Of a DNA stretch of 57,205 nt, positions 8,955 through 17,811 are shown piece by piece. The translations under genes were made by a program, and so were the position numbers. The stretch covers positions 1-57,205 of the forward strand of contig JAFYBZ010000002.1 of the NCBI GenBank assembly GCA_017539905.1, in the 5' to 3' direction. Origin of the DNA: Clostridia bacterium (lineage in GTDB: Bacteria > Bacillota > Clostridia > TANB77 > UBA1234). Position 1 is the first letter of the stretch, and every line of letters starts with the position of its first letter. The notes under the pieces were generated by a model. That model was not told the origin of the DNA, did not search any database, and saw only the letters and a program-made list of their open reading frames with translations.

Positions 8955-9521
8955 ATGGAAAAAATAAGTTATAAAGAAATTGGTCTAGATCGATTAGAAG
9001 AATATGACAAAATTCCATTTTATTATGATACCGATAAAAAGTATGAATTAAAAAAGATAGATAATGGATTAGGTGGAATACTTTTAGAGTTAGTAGATGT
9101 CCCACACTTTCACAAAGACTTTGGAGAGAGAAGTGAAGACTGGAAGAGATTGTTTGATTTATTCAGTTGGAAGTTCTTTGTTGCTTTTAATGAAGAAGAA
9201 AAAATGATTGGCGGATGTACAATTGTCATAAATACTCCAAATTGTAACATGCTAGAAGGAAGAAAAGATTTAGCAGTACTTTGGGATATAAGAATTTTAG
9301 AGGAATATAGACATAAAGGTATAGGACAACACTTATTTGATATGGCAAAATCGTTTGCAAAGGAAAATGGGTTTAAGCAACTAAAAGTTGAATGCCAAAA
9401 CACCAACCCAGCAGCGGTGAATTTTTACCATAAACAAGGAATGGAGCTTTGCGCTATTTATGAACACGCATATCCGGATTATCCTAATGAAGTCCAATTA
9501 CTATGGTATATGGATTTGTAA
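8955..9521 (+). CDS. GNAT family N-acetyltransferase
   Basis: This 188-residue GNAT enzyme has motif A, RHKGIGQHLFDMAKSF, near residues 119-134 and motif B, NPAAVNFYHKQGMEL, near 151-165. The combination of LWDIRILEEYR before motif A and the C-terminal tail is reminiscent of streptothricin-type acetyltransferases, so modification of an antibiotic-like amine is possible but unproven. AATGGAGTATAG provides a weak ribosome-binding site before ATG 8955. It is one of three GNAT genes in the first 10.5 kb. Confidence 0.78.
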   Translation: MEKISYKEIGLDRLEEYDKIPFYYDTDKKYELKKIDNGLGGILLELVDVPHFHKDFGERSEDWKRLFDLFSWKFFVAFNEEEKMIGGCTIVINTPNCNMLEGRKDLAVLWDIRILEEYRHKGIGQHLFDMAKSFAKENGFKQLKVECQNTNPAAVNFYHKQGMELCAIYEHAYPDYPNEVQLLWYMDL

Positions 9522-9548
9522 GATGATAGATTTTTATGGAGATGTTAT

Positions 9549-10495
9549 ATGATAATAAAAAGCTTTAATGTTGAAGAAGATTTAGATAAACTAGAAGAGT
9601 TTTTAAGGAATCAGTATTTTGAAAATAAAAATATGACCTCATGGCTTCCGGAAAGATTACATGATGGTATTTATAGAATGAATGCACAACAAGAGGATAA
9701 AGGAAAAGAAAAATCGAGTGATTATTTTTTCTTATGGGAAGAAAATGATGAGATAGTTGGTTGCATTTTGACAGATACGGATACCATACATATATTTATT
9801 AAAAATGGATATGAAGAGTTATATGAAGAAATGGTTAAATATGCAGAGGATAATTGTGGCCATTATTTGATTTCGGCGAGGATGGAAACATTGATTTTTG
9901 TGTAATTTTACATGATAGTCTCAAAGATAGAGTGGAAATCTTGAAAAAACTAGGATATGAAAAACAACAAGGAGAAGATTATGATAATTATGTGTATCCT
10001 CAAGAAACCAGTTTTTCAATAGATTTACCTGATGGATTTAAACTAGTTTATGGTGATGAATATACTGATGAGGTAAATAAGTGGAGCGCTTGTAGCATGG
10101 GATTTCATCCGGAATATGAAAGCCCGGATTATAGAAATAGTATGAGTGCATACAATCTAAGAAAAGAATCTCCATTATATAAAGATAGCTTTGAATGTTT
10201 AGTTATAGATGAAAATTGCAAAGAACCAAATGATGTTTGTTCATATTGTTTCGTATATGTAGATAAAAATTCTAAAACTGCATTTATAGAACCAGTAAGT
10301 ACAAGAGAAAAATATAGACACAAAGGAATAGGAACTGCAATGATGCATGGAGTTATTTTGAAATGCAAAGAATTAGGTGTTGAAAAATGCTATGTTAATT
10401 CTTATGATTGGAGAAGAAAGTTTTATAATGCAGCGGGTTTTATTACTGAGGATAGTATAGGTTTTTGGACAAAGAAAATAGAGATTAGGAAGTGA
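9549..10495 (+). pseudogene. Two-domain GNAT acetyltransferase with one frameshift
   Basis: Two overlapping frames (9549-9905 and 9854-10495) together encode one tandem-GNAT protein. The first carries the N-terminal lobe. The second carries a complete C-terminal GNAT domain with motif A, RHKGIGTAMMHG, and FYNAAGF. The switch lies near 9855-9875: reading AEDNC in the first frame and then PLFDFGEDGNIDFCV in the second gives a continuous product if one base is missing near TGTGGCC (about 9856-9862). The whole interval would then be about 315 codons. The rest of both frames is intact, so the lesion is recent, a consensus error, or a recoding site. It ends in TGA at 10493-10495. Confidence 0.7.
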
Positions 10496-10499
10496 AAAA

Positions 10500-11375
10500 A
10501 TGTCAAAAGTAGATAATGTAGAAAGAAATGGTATAAACTGGTATCCTGGCCATATGGCAAAAGCTCGTCGTGAAATAGGTGAGGCGATGTCGAAAGTTGA
10601 TTTGGTTTTTGAGCTTGTGGATGCTAGATGCCCAGAAGCATCTAGAAATCCAATTTTGAATGAACTAATTGGTAAAAAACCAAGAATTATTATTCTAAAT
10701 AAAGCGGATTTAGCTGATGAAAAAGTTAATAAAATGTGGATAGAGCGATTCAAAAAAGAGAATCAAAGTGCAATTTTGGCGGATAGTGTTAAGGGCACAG
10801 GTGTAAAAGAAATAGTTAAAGCAGCATATTTGATTATGGATGAAAAGTTAAAAAAGCAAGAAGCCAAAGGAATGGTTGGTGGAAATATTAAAGCCATGAT
10901 AGTCGGAATTCCTAATGTTGGAAAATCTACACTTATAAATAAAATTGCTGGAAAACAAACTGCAAATACAGGAAATAAACCCGGTGTTACCAAAAAGAAT
11001 CAATGGATTAGACTAGATGATAGACTTCAACTTTTAGATACACCTGGGGTATTATGGCCAAAATTAGATGATGAAGTACATGCTAGACATTTAGCTTATG
11101 TAGAAGCTATAAAAGATGAAGTCGTTGAAATTGAAGAAATAGCAGTTCAACTTGCAGATGAATTAGCTCAAAACTATAAAAAAGAACTATATGAAAGATT
11201 TAAAATTGCAGATGACTTTTCATATGAAATGCCATATGAACTTTTAGAAGAAATTGGACGTAAAAGAGGTTGCTTAATTAAAGGCGGTGAGATTGATTAT
11301 AATAAAGCTGCTAATGTTTTAATTGATGAATTTAGAAGCGGTAAAATTGGAAGATTATCTTTAGAGAGACCATAA
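10500..11375 (+). CDS. rbgA: Ribosome biogenesis GTPase YlqF/RbgA
   Basis: This circularly permuted GTPase is needed for late 50S subunit assembly. The G4 motif (NKAD, about residues 64-67) comes before the P-loop G1 (GIPNVGKST, about 136-144) and G3 (DTPG, about 180), which is diagnostic of the YlqF/RbgA family. The opening NWYPGHMAKARRE is the conserved N-terminal segment. It is 291 residues, close to the usual length. It starts five bases after the frameshifted GNAT gene and is followed by mrnC after 13 bases, so the two ribosome-maturation factors are paired. Confidence 0.95.
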   Translation: MSKVDNVERNGINWYPGHMAKARREIGEAMSKVDLVFELVDARCPEASRNPILNELIGKKPRIIILNKADLADEKVNKMWIERFKKENQSAILADSVKGTGVKEIVKAAYLIMDEKLKKQEAKGMVGGNIKAMIVGIPNVGKSTLINKIAGKQTANTGNKPGVTKKNQWIRLDDRLQLLDTPGVLWPKLDDEVHARHLAYVEAIKDEVVEIEEIAVQLADELAQNYKKELYERFKIADDFSYEMPYELLEEIGRKRGCLIKGGEIDYNKAANVLIDEFRSGKIGRLSLERP

Positions 11376-11388
11376 AGGGGGAAATGAA

Positions 11389-11769
11389 TTGCTTAAAAAG
11401 AAAGATATAGAAATGATGTCACCACTTATTTGGGCTTATATGGGTGATGCAGTTTATGAACAATTTGTTAGAGATTATTTAATTAATCAGGGCGTATTAA
11501 AAAATGGTGCATATCATAAAAAAGCAATCAAATATGTAAGCGCAACTGCACAGGTTAAAATTCTTAAAAAAATAGAGGAAGAGCTTACAGAAGAGGAATT
11601 AGATATAGTCCGTAGGGGCAGAAACTCAAATCCTCATTCTCATGCAAAAAATGCAGATATCGTAGACTACAAATACGCTACAGGCCTTGAGGCTCTAATA
11701 GGATTTTTATATTTGACTAAACAAGAAAAAAGGCTAAAAGAAGTACTAAATATGTGTGTTGAAGCCTAA
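11389..11769 (+). CDS. mrnC: Mini-ribonuclease III (23S rRNA maturation)
   Basis: Mini-III is an RNase III catalytic domain without a dsRNA-binding domain; it matures 23S rRNA ends. The catalytic signature AYMGDAVYEQFVRDYL lies near residues 15-30, and the second acidic cluster is TGLEALIGFLYL near the C terminus. RGRNSNPH is also typical. At 126 residues it has the normal size. The start is TTG 11389, preceded by AGGGGG at about 8 bases. It lies directly behind rbgA, and a clear promoter for the following gene begins six bases after its stop. Confidence 0.93.
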   Translation: MLKKKDIEMMSPLIWAYMGDAVYEQFVRDYLINQGVLKNGAYHKKAIKYVSATAQVKILKKIEEELTEEELDIVRRGRNSNPHSHAKNADIVDYKYATGLEALIGFLYLTKQEKRLKEVLNMCVEA

Positions 11770-11774
11770 AAGTA

Positions 11775-11803
11775 TTGACAAATAGGCCAAATCATTATAT
11801 AAA
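11775..11803 (+). promoter_or_regulatory. Sigma-A-type promoter before the DUF4190 gene
   Basis: TTGACA at 11775-11780 and TATAAA at 11798-11803 are separated by 17 bases. The leader that follows, about 130 bases, contains an ATCTCATTT/AAATGAGAT inverted repeat around 11862-11893. Confidence 0.75.
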
Positions 11804-11934
11804 ATCAATATAACAGCTATATTACAAAAAAATAAAAAAAAGATTAATATAGTTGTTTTTTTATCTCATTTTATTTATGCTAGAAATGAGATTATGTATT
11901 CTTATTTTAATAAGAACACGAGAGGAGAATGAAA

Positions 11935-12342
11935 ATGGACGAAAATAATAACAATCAAGTTAATTATGGACCAGAGCCAGTAAATAATGCTGCTCCTAAT
12001 TATGGTCCAGATCCAGTAAACCCAAACCAACAACCACCTGTATACAATAACCCTGGCGCAGGTTCAGAAAAGAATGGTATGTGCACAGCATCTATGATTT
12101 GTGGTATTATTGGTATCGTTTTAAGTTGCTGTGGATGTGGCTGGTTACTTCCTATTGTTGCTATCGTACTTGGTGCAATTGGTAAAGGAAAAGCTACAAA
12201 TCCAGATGATTTAAAACATGCTAAAGTAGGTTTAATTTGTGGTATTGTTGGTGTAGTTATTTCAATAATTATGACAATTATATCTGTAATCTACTATATT
12301 TCAGGAGCTGCTAATAGTACTCCTACTTACTACTATTATTAA
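11935..12342 (+). CDS. DUF4190-type small membrane protein
   Basis: This protein of about 135 residues has a low-complexity N terminus rich in Asn, Pro and Gln with repeated NYGPDPVN-like units. Two membrane segments follow (MICGIIGIVLSCCGCGWLLPIVAIVLGAIG split by a Cys-rich turn, and VGLICGIVGVVISIIMTIISVIYY), with KGKATNPDDLKHAK between them. This is the layout of DUF4190 proteins, whose role is unknown. ATG 11935 is well spaced from AGAGGAGA; ATG 11929 is too close. The N-terminal tail probably faces the cytosol. Confidence 0.72.
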   Translation: MDENNNNQVNYGPEPVNNAAPNYGPDPVNPNQQPPVYNNPGAGSEKNGMCTASMICGIIGIVLSCCGCGWLLPIVAIVLGAIGKGKATNPDDLKHAKVGLICGIVGVVISIIMTIISVIYYISGAANSTPTYYYY

Positions 12343-12363
12343 TCGGTATAAGGAGCTTTTACT

Positions 12364-12819
12364 TTGAAATTTTTAGAAAAAAGTTTTAAAAGTGAACAAG
12401 GTGAAAAAATAAAGGTATTTCTTTTCGGAAATACCTTTTTGTTGTTATTTTCTTTTTTTATAGTGATTTTTTACAAAGTAACTAAGGCATATAAATGGGT
12501 TCTTTGCCCAATGAAATTGGCCTTTAATTCATTTTGTCCATTTTGTGGAGGTAGTAGGTGCGCTGTTAGTTTCTTCACTTTAAAGTTTAAGGATTCTTTT
12601 ATGTATCATCCTACGACAATGGTTTTAATAGTATATGCTATTTTTGTGGAAATCGTGTACATAATAGATATAATCTTTAAAAAAGATTATTCTAAAAAGA
12701 TATTTAATATTTTGTACGTTGTTATTGTTTATTTAGTTGCAACAATGATACAGTATTTTATTAGACTTTATTTTTTCTATAACAATATAGAATGTCCAAT
12801 AATGTTTACAGATTTATAA
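12364..12819 (+). CDS. DUF2752 membrane protein
   Basis: This 151-residue protein has about three hydrophobic segments and the conserved CPFCGGSRCAVSFF motif of DUF2752 proteins. They are small membrane proteins of unknown function that often neighbour DUF4190-like genes, as here. The start is TTG 12364, with AAGGAG about 8 bases upstream. An intrinsic terminator follows its stop, so 11935-12819 forms a two-gene transcript from the promoter at 11775. Confidence 0.75.
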   Translation: MKFLEKSFKSEQGEKIKVFLFGNTFLLLFSFFIVIFYKVTKAYKWVLCPMKLAFNSFCPFCGGSRCAVSFFTLKFKDSFMYHPTTMVLIVYAIFVEIVYIIDIIFKKDYSKKIFNILYVVIVYLVATMIQYFIRLYFFYNNIECPIMFTDL

Positions 12820-12823
12820 AAAT

Positions 12824-12865
12824 GAGTTTGCTAGCAATAAATAAGGGCAAACTCTTTATTTTTTT
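12824..12865 (+). terminator. Intrinsic terminator
   Basis: GAGTTTGC (12824-12831) pairs with GCAAACTC (12847-12854), followed by a T-rich tail to 12865. It ends the DUF4190/DUF2752 unit. Confidence 0.85.
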
Positions 12866-12918
12866 GGATTTTTATAATAAAATATAGGGTAGCATTTTGA
12901 ATAGAAAATGAGGGTATT

Positions 12919-13818
12919 ATGGAAGAAAAAACGTTGGATCAAAAAGAACACAGAAAAATATGTGGAGTTAGTTTTTGGCGTATTTTAGGATATATAGTTA
13001 TATACAGTTTTATTGGTTTCTTGGTTGAGGTTCTATATGGCCTAGTATCTAAAGGCGTAATAGAGAGTAGACAAAGTTTTATTTATGGACCTTTTTGTGC
13101 TATATATGGAGTAGGCGCTGTCCTTATGATTTTGCCACTTAAAAAGATTAATACTACTAAAAAGTTTATAAATTTTGGATTATCTGCTTTGATTGGTTGC
13201 GCATTGGAATATGTAGTTAGTCTTTTTGGTGACAAAGTTATGCATGTTAAGTGGTGGGATTATTCAACTTATTTTATGAATATTAATGGAAGAACTTGTC
13301 TTTACTTTGGAATCTTTTGGGGAATATTGGGGTACTTGCTTATTACAAAAGTTAATCCAAGAATTGATGATATGATAAACAAGTTTAAGGAAAAGATTCC
13401 ACGTGCTAAGCAAAACACATTTGTTATTATAGTCAATGTTTTACTTGTTGCAGATATGGCATGTACAATTGCAGCTCTTGATTTTTATCAGACAAGAGTA
13501 ATAATTGAAAATAATATAAATGTGCAAAGCGATTTAAAAGAACACTATGTCAAACATTATGACGATGTATATGGTAATCCGATTATAAAAGAGAGAATCT
13601 TAAAAATATGGGGCAATGATGTAATGATTAAAACATTCCCTAACCTTAAGATAGACGATGCGGATGGAAATACAATTTATTTGAATTCTTATTATCCTGC
13701 AATTCAGAATTATTATTTTAAAGTTTTTGATAGTGAGACATTTAATATTAATGACGTGAAAAAGAGAATTGAAAATGCTCGTGAAATAGCAGACAAACCT
13801 CTTGAAAGTATTTATTAG
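12919..13818 (+). CDS. CmpB-type putative ABC transporter permease (PF06541-like)
   Basis: This 299-residue protein has four to five membrane segments in its first 170 residues. The conserved block GFLVEVLYG, then SRQSFIYGPFCAIYG, then GCALEYVVS and WWDYS is the hallmark of the putative ABC-transporter type IV family (ABC_trans_CmpB). The C-terminal third is soluble and poorly conserved. Biochemical function is not established for the family. ATG 12919 follows a GAGGG motif. The gene for one half of an ABC exporter starts 13 bases after its stop. Confidence 0.75.
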   Translation: MEEKTLDQKEHRKICGVSFWRILGYIVIYSFIGFLVEVLYGLVSKGVIESRQSFIYGPFCAIYGVGAVLMILPLKKINTTKKFINFGLSALIGCALEYVVSLFGDKVMHVKWWDYSTYFMNINGRTCLYFGIFWGILGYLLITKVNPRIDDMINKFKEKIPRAKQNTFVIIVNVLLVADMACTIAALDFYQTRVIIENNINVQSDLKEHYVKHYDDVYGNPIIKERILKIWGNDVMIKTFPNLKIDDADGNTIYLNSYYPAIQNYYFKVFDSETFNINDVKKRIENAREIADKPLESIY

Positions 13819-13831
13819 TTTGGAGGAAATA

Positions 13832-15565
13832 ATGAGGCAGTTTTTTAAGTATATAGGTAAATATAAATTTCATACAATCATGGCACCACTATTAATACTT
13901 TTTGAAGTGGCGATAGAGACATTAATTCCTACAGTTATGGGAAAGCTATTAATAGACCAGGCTGTTAACCAAGGCGATATGAGTTTGATTATAAAGTATG
14001 GCTTACTACTAGCTGGTCTTACTTTAATTGCGCTTATGTTTGGAGTTATTTCAGGAAGAATGGCGGCAGTTGCTTCAACAGGATTTGCAAAAAATCTTCG
14101 CTCGGATATGTATAAAAAGATTCAAGATTTTTCTTTTGCAAATATAGATAAGTTTTCAACATCGAGCTTGGTTACTCGTATGACAACAGATGTTATGAAT
14201 GTAAGACAAGCATTTCAAATGTTATTAAGAATTACAATTAGGGCACCATTACAATTTATTACGGCTATTGTTGCTTCTCTAGTTATATGCCCTGGACTTT
14301 CAAAATATTTTTTATATGTTATTCCATTCTTAATTATTGGACTATTGCTTATAATTGTAAAAGCATTTCCATGGTTTGAAAAAGTATTTAATACTTATGA
14401 TGAATTAAATTTAGTTGTTCAAGAAAATGTTAGAAGTGTTAGAGAAGTTAAATCGTACAACTTACAAGATGAAGAGACAGAAAAGTTTAAAAAAGTTTCA
14501 GGAAAAGTTTTTAAATATCATACAATTGCAGAAAAAATTGTGGCTTTGAATAGACCAATCATGATGACATGTATATATATTGTGTTAATTATGATTGCTG
14601 TTGTTGGCGCTAAACTAACAGTTCAAAACGTGATGACAACTGGTGAACTTCAATCAATTATTTCGTATGCGCTTCAGCTATTGATGTCACTTATGATGAT
14701 TTCTATGGTAATTGTTACACTTACAATTTCAAAGGCATCAGTTGATAGAATCAAAGAAGTGTTAAATGAAATTCCAGATATTAAAAATCCTGACAATCCA
14801 GTTAATGACATTAAAGATGGAAGCATAGAGTTTGATAATGTAAGCTTCAGTTATGCAAATGATATAGAGAGACTTTCACTTAAGAATGTAAATATTACAA
14901 TTAATTCAGGAGAAACAATTGGAATAATAGGTGGAACTGGTAGTAGTAAATCTACATTAGTTCAGCTAATTCCTAGACTTTATGATGTTACACAAGGAAC
15001 ACTTAAAGTTGGTGGAGAAGATGTTAGGGATTATGATATCAAAGCATTAAGGGATAGCGTTGCTATGGTGCTTCAAAAGAATGTTTTATTCTCTGGGACC
15101 ATTAAAGAAAATTTGAGATGGGGAAAAGAAGATGCAACAGATGATGAAATTATTCATGCGTGTAAGTTAGCTCAAGCAGATGAATTCATCGAAGGATTTC
15201 CTGATAATTATGACACATATATAGAACAAGGCGGTACAAACGTATCAGGCGGACAAAGACAAAGACTATGTATTGCTAGAGCATTATTAAAATCACCTAA
15301 GATATTAATTTTGGATGATTCAACTTCTGCAGTTGATACACGTACGGATAGTTTGATTAGAAAAGCATTTAGAGAAGATATTCCTAACGTAACTAAATTA
15401 ATTATTGCTCAGAGAATTGCATCCGTTGAAGATGCTGATAAAGTATTAGTTTTGGATGAGGGAGAAGTAGTAGACTTTGGTTCTCCTCAAGAATTAATGA
15501 AGACATCTAAGATTTATAAAGAAGTATACGACTCTCAAATGAAAGGGGGTAGTATAGATGAGTAA
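13832..15565 (+). CDS. ABC exporter half-transporter, degenerate ATP site
   Basis: This 577-residue ABC transporter fuses a six-helix membrane domain to an ATPase domain. The Walker A motif reads GGTGSSKST near residue 367, a Ser variant common in this subfamily. The signature is VSGGQRQR near 471. Walker B ends ILDDSTSAVD, with Asp in place of the catalytic Glu. That degenerate site is typical of one partner of a heterodimeric exporter. ATG 13832 follows TTTGGAGGAAATA. It overlaps the next gene, its likely partner, by 8 bases. The substrate (drug, peptide or lipid) is unknown. Confidence 0.88.
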   Translation: MRQFFKYIGKYKFHTIMAPLLILFEVAIETLIPTVMGKLLIDQAVNQGDMSLIIKYGLLLAGLTLIALMFGVISGRMAAVASTGFAKNLRSDMYKKIQDFSFANIDKFSTSSLVTRMTTDVMNVRQAFQMLLRITIRAPLQFITAIVASLVICPGLSKYFLYVIPFLIIGLLLIIVKAFPWFEKVFNTYDELNLVVQENVRSVREVKSYNLQDEETEKFKKVSGKVFKYHTIAEKIVALNRPIMMTCIYIVLIMIAVVGAKLTVQNVMTTGELQSIISYALQLLMSLMMISMVIVTLTISKASVDRIKEVLNEIPDIKNPDNPVNDIKDGSIEFDNVSFSYANDIERLSLKNVNITINSGETIGIIGGTGSSKSTLVQLIPRLYDVTQGTLKVGGEDVRDYDIKALRDSVAMVLQKNVLFSGTIKENLRWGKEDATDDEIIHACKLAQADEFIEGFPDNYDTYIEQGGTNVSGGQRQRLCIARALLKSPKILILDDSTSAVDTRTDSLIRKAFREDIPNVTKLIIAQRIASVEDADKVLVLDEGEVVDFGSPQELMKTSKIYKEVYDSQMKGGSIDE

Positions 15566-17615
15566 TAATACAAGAGAATTGCCAAGCAGAAATAGTGGCG
15601 CTGTCTTAAGAGGCCAAAAGTTAAAATTAGATAAAGGTACATTTCAAAAACTAGTAAAAAGAGTAATTGGCCCACACAAATTTGCATGGTTAATTGTTTT
15701 AATACTAATAATTGTAAGTAGTGTTTGTGATGTGCAAAGCTCATTGTTTATTGGAAGAGTAATTGATGAAAAAATTGTTCCAGTAATTGATCAGTATGCA
15801 AGAGATGAAATCGACAATCCACAAGAAGACAAGATGTACACATCATATGAAGGCATAATTGATGGAGAAGTTGATGTATCAGAAGAAGATATGAACAAGC
15901 TAGATAAAAGCCTTTGGGATTATATTAAAGAAATTGGCGTTATCTTTATCATAGCTATAGTATCGGCTTATTTGTATAACCGAATAATGATTTATATATC
16001 ACAAGGTGTTCAAAGAGAAATTAGAGATGAGATGTTTGCAAAAATGCAGACTCTACCTGTTAAATATTTTGACACTAATTCTCATGGTGACATTATGAGT
16101 AGATATACAAATGATATTGAGACTTTGAACCAATTAATATCTCAAAGTATTCCATCATTTATTTCTACATTTGTTACTATAGTGGCTGTATTTATATCTA
16201 TGCTTATGATTAATGTAGGTCTTACAATTTTCTCGGTTGTGCTAATTTTAGTTACAATGTTTTCAACGAAGAAAGTTGCAAGTTTAGCTAGTAAATATTC
16301 AATTAAACAACAAAATGATTTGGGTAAAATAAATGGTTTTGTTGAAGAAATGATTCATGGACAAAAAGTAATTAAAGTATTTAACCATGAAGAAAATGCA
16401 ATAAATGACTTTGAAGGTTTGAACGATGAATTATATGATTCATCTGTTAAAGCGAATACGTTTGCTAACATTTTGATGCCTATTATGGGCAAAATGTCGA
16501 AATTACAATACGTAATCATTGCAATTGTTGGTGGCGCAATAGCAATTAATACAAGGGTATTATCTTTAGGTAATTTAGTTGCTTTCTTACAATTAGCAGA
16601 TAGATTAGGAATGCCGATTAATCAGGTTACGCAACAATTTGCTTCGGTTGTTACAGCTTTAGCTGGAGCTAAGAGAATATTTGACTTGATTGACGAAGAA
16701 CCAGAAGAAGATGATGGTAAGGTTATACTTGTTAACTTGGATGAGAATCATGCTGAGACTACTAAACTTACAAAAGATTGGGCTTGGAAAGTTCCATTGT
16801 CAATGATTAAGAATGATGACAAGTATATTGAATTAAGAGAAAATTACAAAGATGTAAATGATGAATATATCTATTTGCCTGTTAAAGGTCATATTGAATT
16901 AGTAGATGTTACATTTGGATATGAGCCTAATAAAGTTGTTTTAAATGACATTACTTTATATGCAAAGCCAGGACAAAAGATAGCATTTGTAGGTGCAACA
17001 GGCGCTGGAAAAACAACAATTACAAATCTAATAAATAGATTTTATGATATTCAAGAAGGCTTCATTAAATATGATGGTTTAGACATAATGGATATTAAAA
17101 AAGAAGCGCTTAGAAAATCATTAGGTATGGTATTGCAAGAAACTAATCTTTATACCGGAACTATTATGGAAAATATTAGATATGGAAGATCTGATGCGAC
17201 AGATGAGGAAGTAATTGCAGCTGCTAAGCTTGCAAATGCGCATGGATTTATTAAGAGGCTTCCAAAGGGATATGATACAATGCTTACAGAAAATGGAGCA
17301 GAGTTATCACAAGGACAAAGACAGCTAATATCAATTGCAAGAGCAGCAATTGCTGATCCACCTGTAATGGTATTAGATGAAGCTACAAGCTCAATTGATA
17401 CCCGTACAGAAAAGATTGTTCAAGATGGTATGGATAAGCTAATGGAAGGTAGAACTGTATTTGTAATTGCACATAGACTTTCAACAGTTAGAAATGCAAA
17501 AGCAATTATGGTTTTAGATCACGGTGAGATAATCGAAAGAGGAGAGCATGACTTCCTAATTTCGCAAAAGGGCACATATTACAAGCTATACACTGGAGCT
17601 TTTGAATTAGAATAA
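15558..17615 (+). CDS. ABC exporter half-transporter, catalytic partner
   Basis: This 685-residue partner of the preceding gene has a canonical ATPase: Walker A GATGAGKTT near residue 478, signature LSQGQRQ near 582 and Walker B with catalytic Glu in VLDEATSSID near 604. The N terminus is extended by about 35 residues, and an acidic loop lies between the first membrane helices. Compared with its partner it keeps the complete catalytic set, giving the usual asymmetric heterodimer in the cytoplasmic membrane. It overlaps the previous gene by 8 bases. A large palindrome starts directly after its stop. Confidence 0.9.
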   Translation: MSNNTRELPSRNSGAVLRGQKLKLDKGTFQKLVKRVIGPHKFAWLIVLILIIVSSVCDVQSSLFIGRVIDEKIVPVIDQYARDEIDNPQEDKMYTSYEGIIDGEVDVSEEDMNKLDKSLWDYIKEIGVIFIIAIVSAYLYNRIMIYISQGVQREIRDEMFAKMQTLPVKYFDTNSHGDIMSRYTNDIETLNQLISQSIPSFISTFVTIVAVFISMLMINVGLTIFSVVLILVTMFSTKKVASLASKYSIKQQNDLGKINGFVEEMIHGQKVIKVFNHEENAINDFEGLNDELYDSSVKANTFANILMPIMGKMSKLQYVIIAIVGGAIAINTRVLSLGNLVAFLQLADRLGMPINQVTQQFASVVTALAGAKRIFDLIDEEPEEDDGKVILVNLDENHAETTKLTKDWAWKVPLSMIKNDDKYIELRENYKDVNDEYIYLPVKGHIELVDVTFGYEPNKVVLNDITLYAKPGQKIAFVGATGAGKTTITNLINRFYDIQEGFIKYDGLDIMDIKKEALRKSLGMVLQETNLYTGTIMENIRYGRSDATDEEVIAAAKLANAHGFIKRLPKGYDTMLTENGAELSQGQRQLISIARAAIADPPVMVLDEATSSIDTRTEKIVQDGMDKLMEGRTVFVIAHRLSTVRNAKAIMVLDHGEIIERGEHDFLISQKGTYYKLYTGAFELE

Positions 17616-17719
17616 CTGCAACTGAGGGACGGTTCTCAAGTTGCACAATGCAACCGAGGGACAGGGCGACCTGTCCCTTTGTTGCGCTGTGCAACTTGAG
17701 AACCGTCCCCTAGTTGCAG
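17616..17719. repeat. Large nested palindrome (104 bp)
   Basis: CTGCAACT at 17616-17623 pairs with AGTTGCAG at 17712-17719. Next inside, GGGACGGTTCTCAAGTTGCA pairs with its reverse complement on the right arm. A second hairpin, GGGACAGG-GCGA-CCTGTCCC, sits in the centre. It begins on the base after the ABC exporter stop and is much more GC-rich than its surroundings. It may act as a terminator, but it has no long T-run and looks like a dispersed palindromic element. Confidence 0.9.
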
Positions 17720-17742
17720 AACATTACAATTTTGTTAAATAA

Positions 17743-17771
17743 TTGAATTCCGTAGGGTCTTATAGTAAAAT
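17743..17771 (+). promoter_or_regulatory. Promoter before the pilT-like gene
   Basis: TTGAAT (17743-17748) and TAAAAT (17766-17771) are separated by 17 bases, 41 bases before the start codon. Confidence 0.6.
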
Positions 17772-17811
17772 ATAGTGTGAGTTATTAGAACTAAAGATAA
17801 AGGAGAATGAG

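Noticed and set aside
14930..14960. Defective Walker A (GSSKST) in the first ABC exporter half as a lesion
   Set aside because: The Ser variant and the missing catalytic Glu are common in the degenerate half of heterodimeric exporters, and the partner gene is fully canonical.
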